From contig CAZZEX010000014.1 of the NCBI GenBank assembly GCA_964653285.1, forward strand, positions 4,971-68,970: a stretch of DNA of 64,000 bases. Reading direction: 5' to 3'. The notes below the pieces were generated by a model that did not search any database, was not told the origin of the DNA, and saw nothing but the letters and a program-made list of their open reading frames with translations. A program made the position numbers and the translations under genes. Positions 1 through 8,055 of this stretch are shown here, one piece after another; positions within the stretch are counted from its first letter, which is position 1; every line of letters begins with the position of its first letter. This DNA is from CAZZEX01 sp964653285. GTDB taxonomy: Bacteria > Chloroflexota > Anaerolineae > B4-G1.

Positions 1-745
1 CGAAAAGGTAGGAACCCGCCGCCACGCGCCAGGGACTCCATCCGCCGAAGATGACGATGGCCAGAGCGATCCAGCCGATGCCGAAGGTGTGGCGATGGCT
101 CCAGCCCAGTTTGATGCTCAGAGAATAGGATGCCCCGGCCAGTCCCACCAGCGCGCCCCCGATCACGGTATAGATATACCGAAGACGGTTGACGTTCACC
201 CCCCGGGCGAAGGCCGACTCCGGCCGCTCGCCCACACCCTGCAGTTTCAGTCCCGGCTGAGTCTCGTAGACCCACCACCAGGTGGCCACGATAGAAAGCA
301 GGCTCAGGTAGACGACCAGGTTGTGGTCGAAGAAGATCGGGCCTAAGATGGGGATGTCGGAGAGGTAGGGGATGGGCGCGTGGGGTACCGAGGGGCCAGG
401 CTTGCGGACGAAGGGGTTGCCCAGGAAGTCAGCCAGTTCCAGGCACAGCATCGTCAGCACGAAGCCGACGGTCACCTGCTCCTGGCGCAGGGTGATGCTG
501 GCGAAGGCGATGATCAGGGCGACCAGCGCCCCCACTGCCATCGCCGCCAGCAGCCCCAGCGCCACGCTGCCGGTGGTGAACGTGACGGCGAAGCCGGTCA
601 TCGCCGAGAGGGCGATGGAGCCATCAAGCGAGAGATTGATAACGCCGCTCTTCTCCGAGACGGTCTCGCCGATGGAGGCCAGGACTACTGGCGTGGAGGC
701 GGCCACGATGGAGGAGAGAGTCTGGACCAGAAAGTCGGTATCCAT
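1..745 (-). CDS. Nucleoside/simple-sugar ABC transporter permease (partial)
   Basis: Inner-membrane permease of a BmpA/NupQ-type uptake system. The visible 248 residues begin MDTDFLVQTLSSIV and include the family stretch SEKSGVINLSLDGS near residue 30, followed by several hydrophobic segments; the C-terminus lies beyond the window edge. The ATG (743-745) overlaps the TGA of the upstream permease gene by one base (TGATG), so the two are translationally coupled. With the second permease, the double ATPase and the lipoprotein further upstream it makes a complete importer. Purine deaminase genes next door suggest nucleosides or bases as substrate; this is inference, since BMP-type systems also carry sugars. 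Confidence 0.9.
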   Translation of the reverse strand, partial: MDTDFLVQTLSSIVAASTPVVLASIGETVSEKSGVINLSLDGSIALSAMTGFAVTFTTGSVALGLLAAMAVGALVALIIAFASITLRQEQVTVGFVLTMLCLELADFLGNPFVRKPGPSVPHAPIPYLSDIPILGPIFFDHNLVVYLSLLSIVATWWWVYETQPGLKLQGVGERPESAFARGVNVNRLRYIYTVIGGALVGLAGASYSLSIKLGWSHRHTFGIGWIALAIVIFGGWSPWRVAAGSYLF

Positions 746-1830
746 CAGGCTATCTCCTCCTCCGAGGCCGGCGCGAGACCGGCCCCTACGTCCTGCCGGG
801 CGCGCCGTCGGGCCAGGAGCGCACGCCAGCCGGTCACCAGCATCACCGCCAACACTACCGAACCCTCCAGCACACCGCCCAGGGAGGAGTCCAGGTGCAT
901 GTTCAACTCCAGCCGGGGGCTCCCCACCCCTATGGCGGCGAAGAAGAGGGCAATGAGAGGCACCCACTGGGGCCGGTAGCCGGCCAGGAGGGCGACCAGG
1001 AGGGAGAGGTAGCCCTGCCCGCCGGAGATCTCCGGGATCATGCGCCCATATCTTGCGGAGCAGCGGATGGCGCCGGCCAGGCCGGCCAGCGCACCACAGG
1101 CGGCGAAGGCGGTCAGTATGCGCGGAGTGGACGGCACCCCCAGCATAAAGGCGGAGCGGAAGTTCTTCCCCATCGCCTTCAGTTCCAGCCCCCAGCGCGT
1201 CCCTCGCAACAGAAAATAGGCCACCACGACCGCCGCCAGGGCCAGGATCACTGCCAGCGGCGCGACGCGCAAATGACCCAGGCGGGGCATCCAGGCCGGG
1301 TCAGGGAACGGATCGGTGCCGCTCATCGTCGCCCCGTCCGCCGGTTTCCAGGGGTTGAAGATAAGCCAGATCGCCAACCCCTGCGCCACGTAGTTCAGGC
1401 CCAGCCCGCCGAAGATCTCGTGCACCTTGCCGTACACTTTCAGGAGCCCCGCCAGCGCTCCCCAGAGCGCCCCGCCCAGCACCCCGGCCAGGAGCATCAG
1501 CGTCAGCACCGGCACCTGCGGCCAGAGGACGTTGCGCGCCACCCAGGTGGCAAAGACCGCGCCCAGGATAATCTGCCCCTCCACGCCGACGTTCCACTGG
1601 CCAGCGGTGAAGGTGATGCTCATCCCGATGCCGCAGAGGATGAGCGGCACACAGGCAGCGACGGCGTCGGAGATCTTCTCCGGGCTCTCAAACGCGCCGG
1701 ACAGGATGTTACGATACGCCTCCCCCGGGGGCGCGCCAGCGGCGACCAGGATCAGCGTGGTGAACAGGAACGCCAGGAGAATTGGCGCCAGGTTCAGGAG
1801 GACGTTTATCAACCTTGAGGTGATCTTCAT
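745..1830 (-). CDS. Nucleoside/simple-sugar ABC transporter permease
   Basis: A 361-residue integral membrane protein with about eight to ten hydrophobic segments. It begins MKITSRLINVLLNLAPILLA and carries the family region FTAGQWNVGVEGQIILGA near residues 75-92, typical of NupP/YufP-like permeases paired with BMP lipoproteins. Its start lies only one base after the ATPase stop, and its stop overlaps the next permease start, so all three form one operon on the minus strand. It should form the heteromeric channel with the next permease. The exact substrate is inferred from neighbouring purine genes only. Confidence 0.92.
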   Translation of the reverse strand: MKITSRLINVLLNLAPILLAFLFTTLILVAAGAPPGEAYRNILSGAFESPEKISDAVAACVPLILCGIGMSITFTAGQWNVGVEGQIILGAVFATWVARNVLWPQVPVLTLMLLAGVLGGALWGALAGLLKVYGKVHEIFGGLGLNYVAQGLAIWLIFNPWKPADGATMSGTDPFPDPAWMPRLGHLRVAPLAVILALAAVVVAYFLLRGTRWGLELKAMGKNFRSAFMLGVPSTPRILTAFAACGALAGLAGAIRCSARYGRMIPEISGGQGYLSLLVALLAGYRPQWVPLIALFFAAIGVGSPRLELNMHLDSSLGGVLEGSVVLAVMLVTGWRALLARRRARQDVGAGLAPASEEEIA

Positions 1831-1831
1831 A

Positions 1832-3328
1832 TTACGTGCTGCGTGTTGCGTGTTGCGTGTTGCGTACTTCCTTTCCCGCGATCAGATACCCCAATTGCTC
1901 CACCGTCGTATCGCGGGCCGGGAGCGATGCCGACACCCGGCCACCGAAGAAGACAACGATACGATCAGACCGCTCCAGCAGTTCATCCAGGTCGGCGGAG
2001 ATGAAAACGATGGCCGTCCCTCCCTCCCGCCGGGCCAGCAACTGCTGCCAGACCCAGCGGGCCGATTCGACGTCCAGCCCACGGGTCGGATGTTCCATCA
2101 ACAACAGCCGTAGTCCGGGCGGAAGCAGGGCCAGGAGGGCGCGCTGCTGGTTGCCGCCGGAGAGGGCCTCCACCAGGCTCTCCGGCTGGCCGACGACGTT
2201 GAAGTGACGGATGCGCTCGGCGGCCCGCTCCTGGGCGGCCGTCCAGTCAATGAAGAATGGGCCGTTGCGCTCGGCCAGGGCGAAGTGCTCGGTGAGGGTG
2301 AGGCCACCCACCAGTCCCTCCTCCAGCCGGCCGGCTGGGCTATAGGCGACGCCAGCCTCCAGAAAACGCCGGTAGGAAGCACCTGTCAGGTCCCGCCCAT
2401 CCAGCATGATGCGGCCTGAGGTTACCCGTTCCAGCCCCGCGCAGGCGCGCAGGAACAATCGCTGTCCGCTCCCCTCCAGCCCAGCCAGTCCCACGACCTC
2501 GCCGGCACGCACCGGGAGGCTCACGTTCCTCACGGTGAGGCGATAGGAGGGAATAGTCACTCCCTCCAGTTGCAGGATCACCGGCCCCAGGTCAACCGGG
2601 GCACGATGGGCTGGCGGGAGGCTGCGCCCGAACATCATCTCCACCAGCCGGTCCACCGGGCAGGGCACCTCGGCCTCGCCAGTGACCTTGCCCCGCCGTA
2701 GAACCATCACCCGGTGGCAGAGTTGGTCCACCTCCTCCAGTTTGTGGGAGACGAAGACCACCGAGCGGTCTTCTTCCTCGGCCAGGCGGCGGAGGGTGGC
2801 GAAGAGTTGCACCTTCTGGGGAGCGGAGATGCCAGTGGTGGGCTCGTCCAGGATGATGACCTGCGCGCCCAGGGCCAGGAGGCGCAAAATCTCCAGTTGC
2901 TGCCGCTCGCCGATGGTCAGGCTGGTTACCTCGGCGTCGGGGTCCAGGTCAAACTGGAAATGGGCACCCAACTCCCGCAGCATCGCCCGCCCGCGCCGCC
3001 GGTTCGGGAGCATGCGGCGGTCGAAGGCCAGCAGGAAGTTATCCAGCACCCGCATCTGAGGGAAGTCCAGGGGATCCTGGTGCAGCATGCCGATCCCCCG
3101 CTGAATGGCCTGGTCGGGGGAGGCGAAAAAGACCGGCTGGCCATCCACCCTGATAGCCCCACCGTCAGGGGCCTGGTAGCCAGAGAGGCATTTCATCAGG
3201 GTCGTCTTGCCGGCCCCGTTCTCTCCTAGCAGGCCGTGGATGGTGCCGGGCTCCAGCGTCAGGGAGACGCCGTCGTTGGCGCGGACGGGGCCGAAGTATT
3301 TGCGGATGTCAACAAGTTCAACGCGCAT
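1832..3328 (-). CDS. Nucleoside/sugar ABC transporter, double ATP-binding protein
   Basis: A 498-residue cytoplasmic ATPase with two ABC domains, as in NupO and ribose-type importers. The first domain has Walker A GENGAGKT at residues 35-42 and Walker B VIILDEPT; its signature reads LTIGERQQ. The second has a degenerate Walker A (GLEGSGQR, no Lys) but a proper signature LSGGNQQR, the usual asymmetry of this family. I chose the ATG at 3326-3328 (MRVELVDIRKYFGP) because domain homology starts there; an in-frame extension to 3382 has no family features. The C-terminal tail (GKEVRNTQHATRST) is encoded by a heptamer repeat and is probably not functional. Confidence 0.93.
   Translation of the reverse strand: MRVELVDIRKYFGPVRANDGVSLTLEPGTIHGLLGENGAGKTTLMKCLSGYQAPDGGAIRVDGQPVFFASPDQAIQRGIGMLHQDPLDFPQMRVLDNFLLAFDRRMLPNRRRGRAMLRELGAHFQFDLDPDAEVTSLTIGERQQLEILRLLALGAQVIILDEPTTGISAPQKVQLFATLRRLAEEEDRSVVFVSHKLEEVDQLCHRVMVLRRGKVTGEAEVPCPVDRLVEMMFGRSLPPAHRAPVDLGPVILQLEGVTIPSYRLTVRNVSLPVRAGEVVGLAGLEGSGQRLFLRACAGLERVTSGRIMLDGRDLTGASYRRFLEAGVAYSPAGRLEEGLVGGLTLTEHFALAERNGPFFIDWTAAQERAAERIRHFNVVGQPESLVEALSGGNQQRALLALLPPGLRLLLMEHPTRGLDVESARWVWQQLLARREGGTAIVFISADLDELLERSDRIVVFFGGRVSASLPARDTTVEQLGYLIAGKEVRNTQHATRST
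1834..1867. repeat. GCGTGTT heptamer repeat at a gene end
   Basis: Tandem copies of the word GCGTGTT (read on the plus strand) fill the last codons of the ATPase gene and supply its tail RNTQHATRST. The same word recurs at 44343-44366 in front of another operon. The array looks like a dispersed low-complexity repeat and not conserved coding sequence. Confidence 0.75.
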
Positions 3329-3400
3329 ACAACGTGCTGCCTTGGCAAGTGTTCCCCTACTACCTACCCTGTCGCCTGACAAATCTTCAACTGAGCCAAG

Positions 3401-3622
3401 TCAATGATTGCTCCAACTTGTATGAGAAAATCTGTCCCTATCGCGTTCCGGTGACTGGTGGTGAAGCTGAATGTAGCCTTTCATCGCTGCTGACGAATCA
3501 GGAAAGGTACTCACAACCGCAAGTTGCTCCAAGATGCGTTTACCCGATTCGGAGTAGGCTTTAATCGCTTCAACCAGAAGCCATTGATGAGGGTAACGAT
3601 TACGAATCTCTTCCCATCGCAC
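3401..3622 (-). CDS. Short conserved-type hypothetical protein, probably C-terminally shortened
   Basis: A 73-residue reading frame starting MRWEEIRNRYPHQWLLVEAI. It uses a GTG start at 3620-3622 preceded by AAGGAG about eight bases upstream, a convincing ribosome site that argues for a real gene. The opening resembles small proteins of unknown function found in Chloroflexota and Firmicutes, which as I remember them run to about 85-90 residues; here the frame ends early after FSHTSWSNH. It therefore may be a truncated copy. It lies between the BMP lipoprotein and the ATPase genes, same strand, and splits the transporter operon. No function can be assigned. Confidence 0.55.
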   Translation of the reverse strand: MRWEEIRNRYPHQWLLVEAIKAYSESGKRILEQLAVVSTFPDSSAAMKGYIQLHHQSPERDRDRFSHTSWSNH

Positions 3623-3669
3623 CTTTCAGGCTCCTTACCTCACTCGAAATGCACAAGGTTGGTGTCTGG

Positions 3670-3702
3670 AGGTGCCAGGCACCTGGGAGGCGCCTGGCAC
3701 CT
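3670..3702. repeat. Perfect 11-bp inverted repeat downstream of BMP gene
   Basis: Arms AGGTGCCAGGC (3670-3680) and GCCTGGCACCT (3692-3702) surround an 11-base loop, nine bases beyond the stop of the lipoprotein gene. It could act as a terminator or mRNA-stabilising hairpin that sets lipoprotein level above the downstream transporter genes. There is no clear U-run, so a simple intrinsic terminator is uncertain. Confidence 0.6.
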
Positions 3703-3710
3703 GTTTCTGC

Positions 3711-4898
3711 TTACTCGCTGGGGCCTTCCATGCCCTCCAGGAGTTGCTCCATGTACCAGATCTGCTCGTCGGTGGCCTTTTCGCCGTCAGCCAGGAAGAC
3801 GGAGCCATCCTGGTAGTTGAGCGGCCCGACGAAGAGGTTAATAGAGCCGTCGGCCAGCCCGGCGATGAGCTCATCCACGTGACCAGCCCACTCGCCGGAG
3901 AGGGCGGGGCCTTTCAGGAAACCGACGGCGCTGGTGTCGTGGTTGTTGATGTCGCCCCAGTCCGGGCCGGCCCAGACGAACTGTTGCTTCCAGGCCCCAT
4001 CCATCACCGCCTTGATGCGCTCCACGTAGCCGGGGCCCCAGTTGAAGTAGGGCACGCCCAGGCAGACCTCGGGGGCCTCATCGCAGGCGCCCTCGTAGTC
4101 GTAGGGGATGGCGAATACCCGCTCCCCCTGGCCTGCTCGCTGCCCGACGACCACCAATGCCTCGGTGGTGTCAATGCCGGAGATCAGCACGTCTGCCCCC
4201 TCGTTGATCAGGTCGTTGGAGACCTCGGTGGGGTCGAGGGTGACGCCGGGGATGTTGAACCAGAAGCCAATCCAGGTGACGATGAAGCGCAGGTCGTCCG
4301 GGTCCAACCCCCGGTAGTTCTCGTAGCAGTAGCGGGCGCCCAGATAGGCGGAGGAGGCCAGGCGACGGGTCTCGGAGTTGATCAGTGGCCCGACGTAGCC
4401 GATGGCCCCGTTCTCCGTCGCCAGCGCGGCAGCGCAGCCGGCGATCATCTTGCCGTACTCCATGCGGCCCATGTAGTTATCCACGTTGGCCGGGGCTTCG
4501 CCGGTCCAGACGTGGTCGCCGGAGATGTGGATGAAGGTGATGTCGGGGTATTTCTCCGCCGCCAGGTCAGTGTCCTCCATGAAGTCGTCGGAGGTCGTGA
4601 AGATGACCGCGGCCCCTTTGGAAACCATATCGTCCACCACCTGCTCCAGCGTGGTCTCCGGCCGGTCGGCAGGATTCAACTTGTCCAGATAGTCGAAGCG
4701 AGTGTTGGGGAGTTCCTCGGTGACGTACTCGGCGGCGGTGTAGTGGGCCTCGCTCCAACCGTGGTCGTTATAGGGGCCCACCAGGATCACGCCAAAGGCG
4801 AACTCCTCCGGGGTCGGGGTCGGCTTCGGCCCGCAGGCAGCCAGCACCACGGCCGCGATGACCAGGATACCCATCATGCTCCATAGACGCTTAGACAT
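3711..4898 (-). CDS. BMP-family ABC transporter substrate-binding lipoprotein
   Basis: A 395-residue extracytoplasmic binding protein. It has a lipoprotein signal: hydrophobic run MMGILVIAAVV followed by lipobox LAAC, with Cys near residue 22, then a short PT-rich linker. The mature part has the Bmp/PnrA-like start FGVILVGPYNDHGWSEAHY and the stretch GYVGPLINSETRR. The start has a strong ribosome site (AAGGAGGTGAAGA before ATG). BMP proteins bind purine nucleosides in several bacteria, which fits the adenine deaminase upstream. A promoter-like element lies at 5003-5031, leaving a leader of about 100 bases. Confidence 0.94.
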   Translation of the reverse strand: MSKRLWSMMGILVIAAVVLAACGPKPTPTPEEFAFGVILVGPYNDHGWSEAHYTAAEYVTEELPNTRFDYLDKLNPADRPETTLEQVVDDMVSKGAAVIFTTSDDFMEDTDLAAEKYPDITFIHISGDHVWTGEAPANVDNYMGRMEYGKMIAGCAAALATENGAIGYVGPLINSETRRLASSAYLGARYCYENYRGLDPDDLRFIVTWIGFWFNIPGVTLDPTEVSNDLINEGADVLISGIDTTEALVVVGQRAGQGERVFAIPYDYEGACDEAPEVCLGVPYFNWGPGYVERIKAVMDGAWKQQFVWAGPDWGDINNHDTSAVGFLKGPALSGEWAGHVDELIAGLADGSINLFVGPLNYQDGSVFLADGEKATDEQIWYMEQLLEGMEGPSE

Positions 4899-5002
4899 TC
4901 TTCACCTCCTTTGGGGATATCACTAACAGAGAGTTGCTGCCGGTCAAAGATGAAAGTACTTCGCCGATGCGCACCACCTCCTTTCAGCGCGGATGCACTC
5001 AG

Positions 5003-5031
5003 ATAATAGCACAATACCCGCGCTTTAGCAA
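5003..5031 (-). promoter_or_regulatory. Sigma-70-like promoter of the BMP transporter operon
   Basis: Read on the minus strand: TTGCTA (5031-5026), a 17-base spacer, then TATTAT (5008-5003). Predicted transcripts begin near 4996 and carry a leader of about 100 bases with two AAAGGAGGTG motifs, the second being the lipoprotein ribosome site. I see no recognisable purine riboswitch in the leader. Confidence 0.55.
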
Positions 5032-5094
5032 CCGATTACATCCCTGTGGGGACGTGCAGGATTGGAGATTGAACACTTAATCCAGTTACAGATG

Positions 5095-5325
5095 CTACTT
5101 TGCCAACCGTTCGATCAGAAGCAAGATAAGCCACAGCAGGCCCAGGATGCCCGCGCCAGCCAGCAGACACCCCAGGCCCAGCGCGGCGGCCTGCGGACCA
5201 TAAACCAGCGCGATGGTGATGGTACCGACGACGACCAGGAAGGCGGCGACGATCCAGAAGAGCCGTCGCTGCTCGCGCTTCCGTTGAGCGCGTAGGTCGG
5301 TTGGTTCGCCGGGGCTGTCCTTCAT
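5095..5325 (-). CDS. Small two-helix membrane protein, unknown function
   Basis: A 76-residue protein: a charged N-terminal segment (MKDSPGEPTDLRAQRKREQRR), then two hydrophobic helices around residues 23-43 and 46-70, ending LIERLAK. It begins 20 bases after the stop of the adenine deaminase gene and is probably cotranscribed with it. No motif identifies a function. It could be a small accessory subunit or a protein of unrelated role. The frame is clean and codon use matches its neighbours. Confidence 0.65.
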   Translation of the reverse strand: MKDSPGEPTDLRAQRKREQRRLFWIVAAFLVVVGTITIALVYGPQAAALGLGCLLAGAGILGLLWLILLLIERLAK

Positions 5326-5345
5326 GGCATCCCTCGTCTACTCAT

Positions 5346-7166
5346 CTACTCTCCCACAAACAGCGGCACGAAGTCGAACTTCTCCACATCCACCAACCCC
5401 CGGTCGGTCAGTTTCAGCGTCGGGATGACCTCCAACGCGAGGAAGCCCATCGCCATGAAGGGATCGTGGAGCGCGGAGCCCAGGTCGGCCGCGACCGCCA
5501 GCAGTGCATCCATCTGGTGGCGCACCGTCTCCACCGGCTGGTCGGACATCAGGCCGGCGATGGGCAGCGGGACAAAGCCCAGTACCTCCTCGCCAACGGC
5601 AGCCACCAGCCCCCCGCCCAGGTCGCCCACCGCGCGGGCGGCGGTCAGCATTGAGGTGTCGTCGCAGCCGATGACGATGAGGTTGTGGCAGTCGTGGCCC
5701 ACGCTGCCAGCAATGGCTCCTCGCTTCAGGCCAATGCCGCGCACGAACCCCAGCCCTACGTTGCCGGTCCCCCGGTGGCGCTCAATCACCGCCATCTTGA
5801 GCAGGTCCCGCTCCAGGTCGGCCACCGCCAGGCCGTCCACTACCTTCGCCGGTTCGACCAGGTGCCCAGTGACGACCTGGTCGGGGACGACGCCGATGAC
5901 GCGCACACGCCTTCCCCCCCAAGGTTGGGGGGGACTGAGGGGGGCCGCCTTCCCCTCCAAGGTTGGGGGGGACTGAGGGGGGGCCGCCTTCCCCCCCAAG
6001 GTTGGGGGGGACTGAGGGGGGGCGGGGATGGCGAGGTCGAGACGCTCCCACTCCACGTGGATGGTGTCGCGCACGCGGGAATCGTCCACGGCGGGGGTGG
6101 GCCAATCGCCGACGGCGACGCCATCCTGCGCGACCAACACCCCGCCAGCAAAGACCATCTCGGCGCGGAAGTCCTTCAGGTTGGAGAAGACGACCAGGTC
6201 GGCTCGCTTGCCTGGGGCGATGGCCCCCCGGTCGCGCAGGCGGAACCACTCGGCACCGTTGAGCGTGGCCATCCGAATGGCTGTGATGGGGTCGAGTCCC
6301 TCAGCGATGGCCAGGCGGATCAGGTAGTCAATGTGGCCCTCGTCGAGGAGGTCCGCCGGGTGGCGGTCGTCGGTGCAGAAAGCACAGCGGCGTCCGTTGC
6401 TAGGAGTGACGGCCGGGAGGAGCGCGCGCAGGTTCCTGGCAGCGGTGGCCTCGCGGATGAAGACGTACATTCCCAACCGCAGTTTCTCCAGCATCTCGTC
6501 GGCGGCCGTGCTCTCGTGGTCGGAACCGGGGCCAGCGCCGACGTAGGCCTGGAGCCACTTGCCGCTCACACCGGGGGCGTGGCCGTCAATGACGCAGCCC
6601 TGGAAGGCGACGAGTTTCTCCAGTGATCCCGGCAGCCCCAGCACCGCCCCCGGCACGTTCATAAACTCGGCCAGGCCGGTGACGCGCTCCAGGTCGCGCA
6701 TGGCGACCAGGTCAGCGGCGGTCAGTTCCGCCCCGGCGGTGCCCATGTGCGTGGCCGGGACGCAGGAAGGGAGGTTGACGTAGACGGTGAGTGGCAGTCC
6801 TTCAGAGACCGCCAGCATGTAGCGAATGCCATCAACTCCGGCGACGTTGGCAATCTCGTGGGGGTCGGTGACGACGGTGGTGGTGCCCCGGGGCACGACG
6901 GCGCGGGCGAACTGGGGCGGAGTGACCATCGAGGACTCGATGTGGACGTGGGCGTCAATCAAGCCGGGGCAGACGTAGCGCCCGCCCAAGTCCAGTTCCT
7001 CTTTGGCGGCGTAGTCGGGTCCCACCCCGACGATGGTATCCCCGGCGATGGCGACGTCGGCCTCAATGATCTCACCGGTGAAGACGTTGATTATGCGCCC
7101 GTTGCGCAGCGCCAGGTCGGCAGGCTCGTCGCCACGGGCGATGGGGAGAAAGTGAGCAAGTTCCAT
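5346..7166 (-). CDS. ade: Adenine deaminase, with repeat-encoded insert
   Basis: Hydrolyses adenine to hypoxanthine and ammonia in purine salvage. The 606-residue protein shows the metal-binding opening GLIDAHVHIESSM near residues 70-80, the TDPHEIANVAGV stretch, the FCTDDRHPADLL motif and the C-terminal adenine deaminase domain (AGSVGHDCHN). A proline/glycine-rich segment of about 38 residues (roughly 381-418) interrupts the fold between the amidohydrolase domain and the C-terminal domain; it is encoded by three copies of a G-run/C-run repeat (5911-6023) and is not a family feature. AAGGAGG precedes the ATG by eight bases. Next to a nucleoside-type importer, so likely part of a purine catabolic set. 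Confidence 0.93.
   Translation of the reverse strand: MELAHFLPIARGDEPADLALRNGRIINVFTGEIIEADVAIAGDTIVGVGPDYAAKEELDLGGRYVCPGLIDAHVHIESSMVTPPQFARAVVPRGTTTVVTDPHEIANVAGVDGIRYMLAVSEGLPLTVYVNLPSCVPATHMGTAGAELTAADLVAMRDLERVTGLAEFMNVPGAVLGLPGSLEKLVAFQGCVIDGHAPGVSGKWLQAYVGAGPGSDHESTAADEMLEKLRLGMYVFIREATAARNLRALLPAVTPSNGRRCAFCTDDRHPADLLDEGHIDYLIRLAIAEGLDPITAIRMATLNGAEWFRLRDRGAIAPGKRADLVVFSNLKDFRAEMVFAGGVLVAQDGVAVGDWPTPAVDDSRVRDTIHVEWERLDLAIPAPPQSPPTLGGKAAPPQSPPTLEGKAAPLSPPQPWGGRRVRVIGVVPDQVVTGHLVEPAKVVDGLAVADLERDLLKMAVIERHRGTGNVGLGFVRGIGLKRGAIAGSVGHDCHNLIVIGCDDTSMLTAARAVGDLGGGLVAAVGEEVLGFVPLPIAGLMSDQPVETVRHQMDALLAVAADLGSALHDPFMAMGFLALEVIPTLKLTDRGLVDVEKFDFVPLFVGE
5911..6023. repeat. Three tandem G-run/C-run palindromic units inside ade
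   Basis: Units start at 5911, 5949 and 5988 and are 38, 39 and about 36 bases long. Each contains CCCCCCCAAGGTTGGGGGGG or a one-base variant, then ACTGAGGGGGG. The three lengths together keep the ade frame open while changing frame between units, so the encoded peptide shifts from PPQSPPTLGGK to PLSPPQPWGGRR. Confidence 0.9.
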
Positions 7167-7188
7167 TAAGGATACCTCCTTTGCGCCA

Positions 7189-7222
7189 GTTGGTTAGTCG
7201 GTTAGTTGGTTAGTTGGTTGAC
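7189..7222. repeat. GGTTAGTT word repeat at the toxin gene end
   Basis: About four copies of the eight-base word GGTTAGTT with single-base changes. It overlaps the last codons and stop of the PIN gene, encoding the tail GGPVNQLTN. It is similar in style to the CCAATCTACC words at 17878-18075 and acts as filler between this gene and ade. Confidence 0.7.
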
Positions 7223-7642
7223 TGGGCCTCCCTGGAGCCGTGCCAGGAATTGACGGGCAGAGATGACGGGAATATCGCCAACACGCTGCAGATCCAGCAG
7301 GTCACGGTCGCCGCTGACAATGAAATCGGCTTCCCCGGCGACGGCGCAGGCGATAACCCAGTCATCGTCCGGGTCACGACAGACGCGGGGCACTGCCTCA
7401 GGCAGATCTACGATCTCGCTCAGGGCAACGATGAGGGCCACAAACCGGATGCGGGTCTCAGCGTCGTAGTACCGGTGAAGCCTGGGGTACTGCAATACCC
7501 TGTCCAGTTCCTCCAGCAGCACATGAGACGTCAATAGTGTGAAATCACCACGCGCCAGGTGAACATCTATTATTTCGGCTATCGGGGGGCGATGGGTGAT
7601 CAGGTAACTGACCAGGATATTGGTGTCCACCACGAGGCGCAT
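7202..7642 (-). CDS. PIN-domain toxin (VapC-like RNase) of a toxin-antitoxin pair
   Basis: A 146-residue protein of the family often annotated as PIN-family toxin component. Acidic residues expected for Mg-dependent RNase activity are visible: D6 in VVDTN, Glu in LLEELDRV near residue 45, Asp in CRDPDDDWVIA near 92-95, and SGDRDLL near 110. The ATG (7640-7642) overlaps the antitoxin TGA by one base, the coupling typical of such modules. The last codons run into a GGTTAGTT repeat, so the natural C-terminus may be slightly altered. It probably cleaves RNA when free of its partner; the target is unknown. Confidence 0.88.
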   Translation of the reverse strand: MRLVVDTNILVSYLITHRPPIAEIIDVHLARGDFTLLTSHVLLEELDRVLQYPRLHRYYDAETRIRFVALIVALSEIVDLPEAVPRVCRDPDDDWVIACAVAGEADFIVSGDRDLLDLQRVGDIPVISARQFLARLQGGPVNQLTN

Positions 7643-7938
7643 CAGGCCTCCCGCGTTGCCCGGATTGCCTCATCCACCAGAGTGGCTGCCTCATCTTCAG
7701 AAAGAGCAGCGCGGGCGCTCACTTCTTCGGCAATGCGCCGCAGTTCGGCCAGCCATGCCGCTCGCTTCCCACTGGTTGCCCGCCATTCCATGTAGTCTTC
7801 GAACTCTTCGTAGGGAATGAGGACCGCTTGAGGCGTACCGTAACTGCGGATAATCACCGACTCCTGTTTCAGCCGGACGCGGTCCAGAATCTCCCGTCCC
7901 CGTCGCCGCAAGTCTGTGGCTTGCACAGTCCAGGTCAT
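7642..7938 (-). CDS. Phd/YefM-like antitoxin
   Basis: A 98-residue protein starting MTWTVQATDLRRRGREILDRV, with the Phd/YefM-type N-terminal fold that binds DNA (RSYGTPQAVLIPYEEFEDY near residues 31-50) and an acidic C-terminal helix rich in Glu/Ala (AALSEDEAATLVDEAIRA) expected to wrap the toxin. I chose the ATG at 7936-7938 because GGAGG lies six bases upstream; an in-frame ATG at 7959 lacks this. It precedes and overlaps the PIN gene. An imperfect inverted repeat ACAAG...CTTGT (7958-7979) just upstream could be its own operator, which is inference. Confidence 0.85.
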   Translation of the reverse strand: MTWTVQATDLRRRGREILDRVRLKQESVIIRSYGTPQAVLIPYEEFEDYMEWRATSGKRAAWLAELRRIAEEVSARAALSEDEAATLVDEAIRATREA

Positions 7939-8055
7939 TTTCCACCTCCAATGTAGCACAAGTTATGCTATATTCTTGTACTATTGTACCACAACCAGTG
8001 GTGCGGGGCAAGAGAGTCAACCTGAGTAAACGAGGAATGAGTGATAGGGCCTCAT

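Noticed and set aside
4899..4998. Long leader of the BMP operon as a purine riboswitch
   Set aside because: No paired helix pattern or conserved core of the purine riboswitch is visible; only two AAAGGAGGTG motifs stand out.
7202..7938. PIN/antitoxin pair as evidence for a genomic island
   Set aside because: Such pairs are common in chromosomes, and there is no integrase, att-like repeat or composition break around it.
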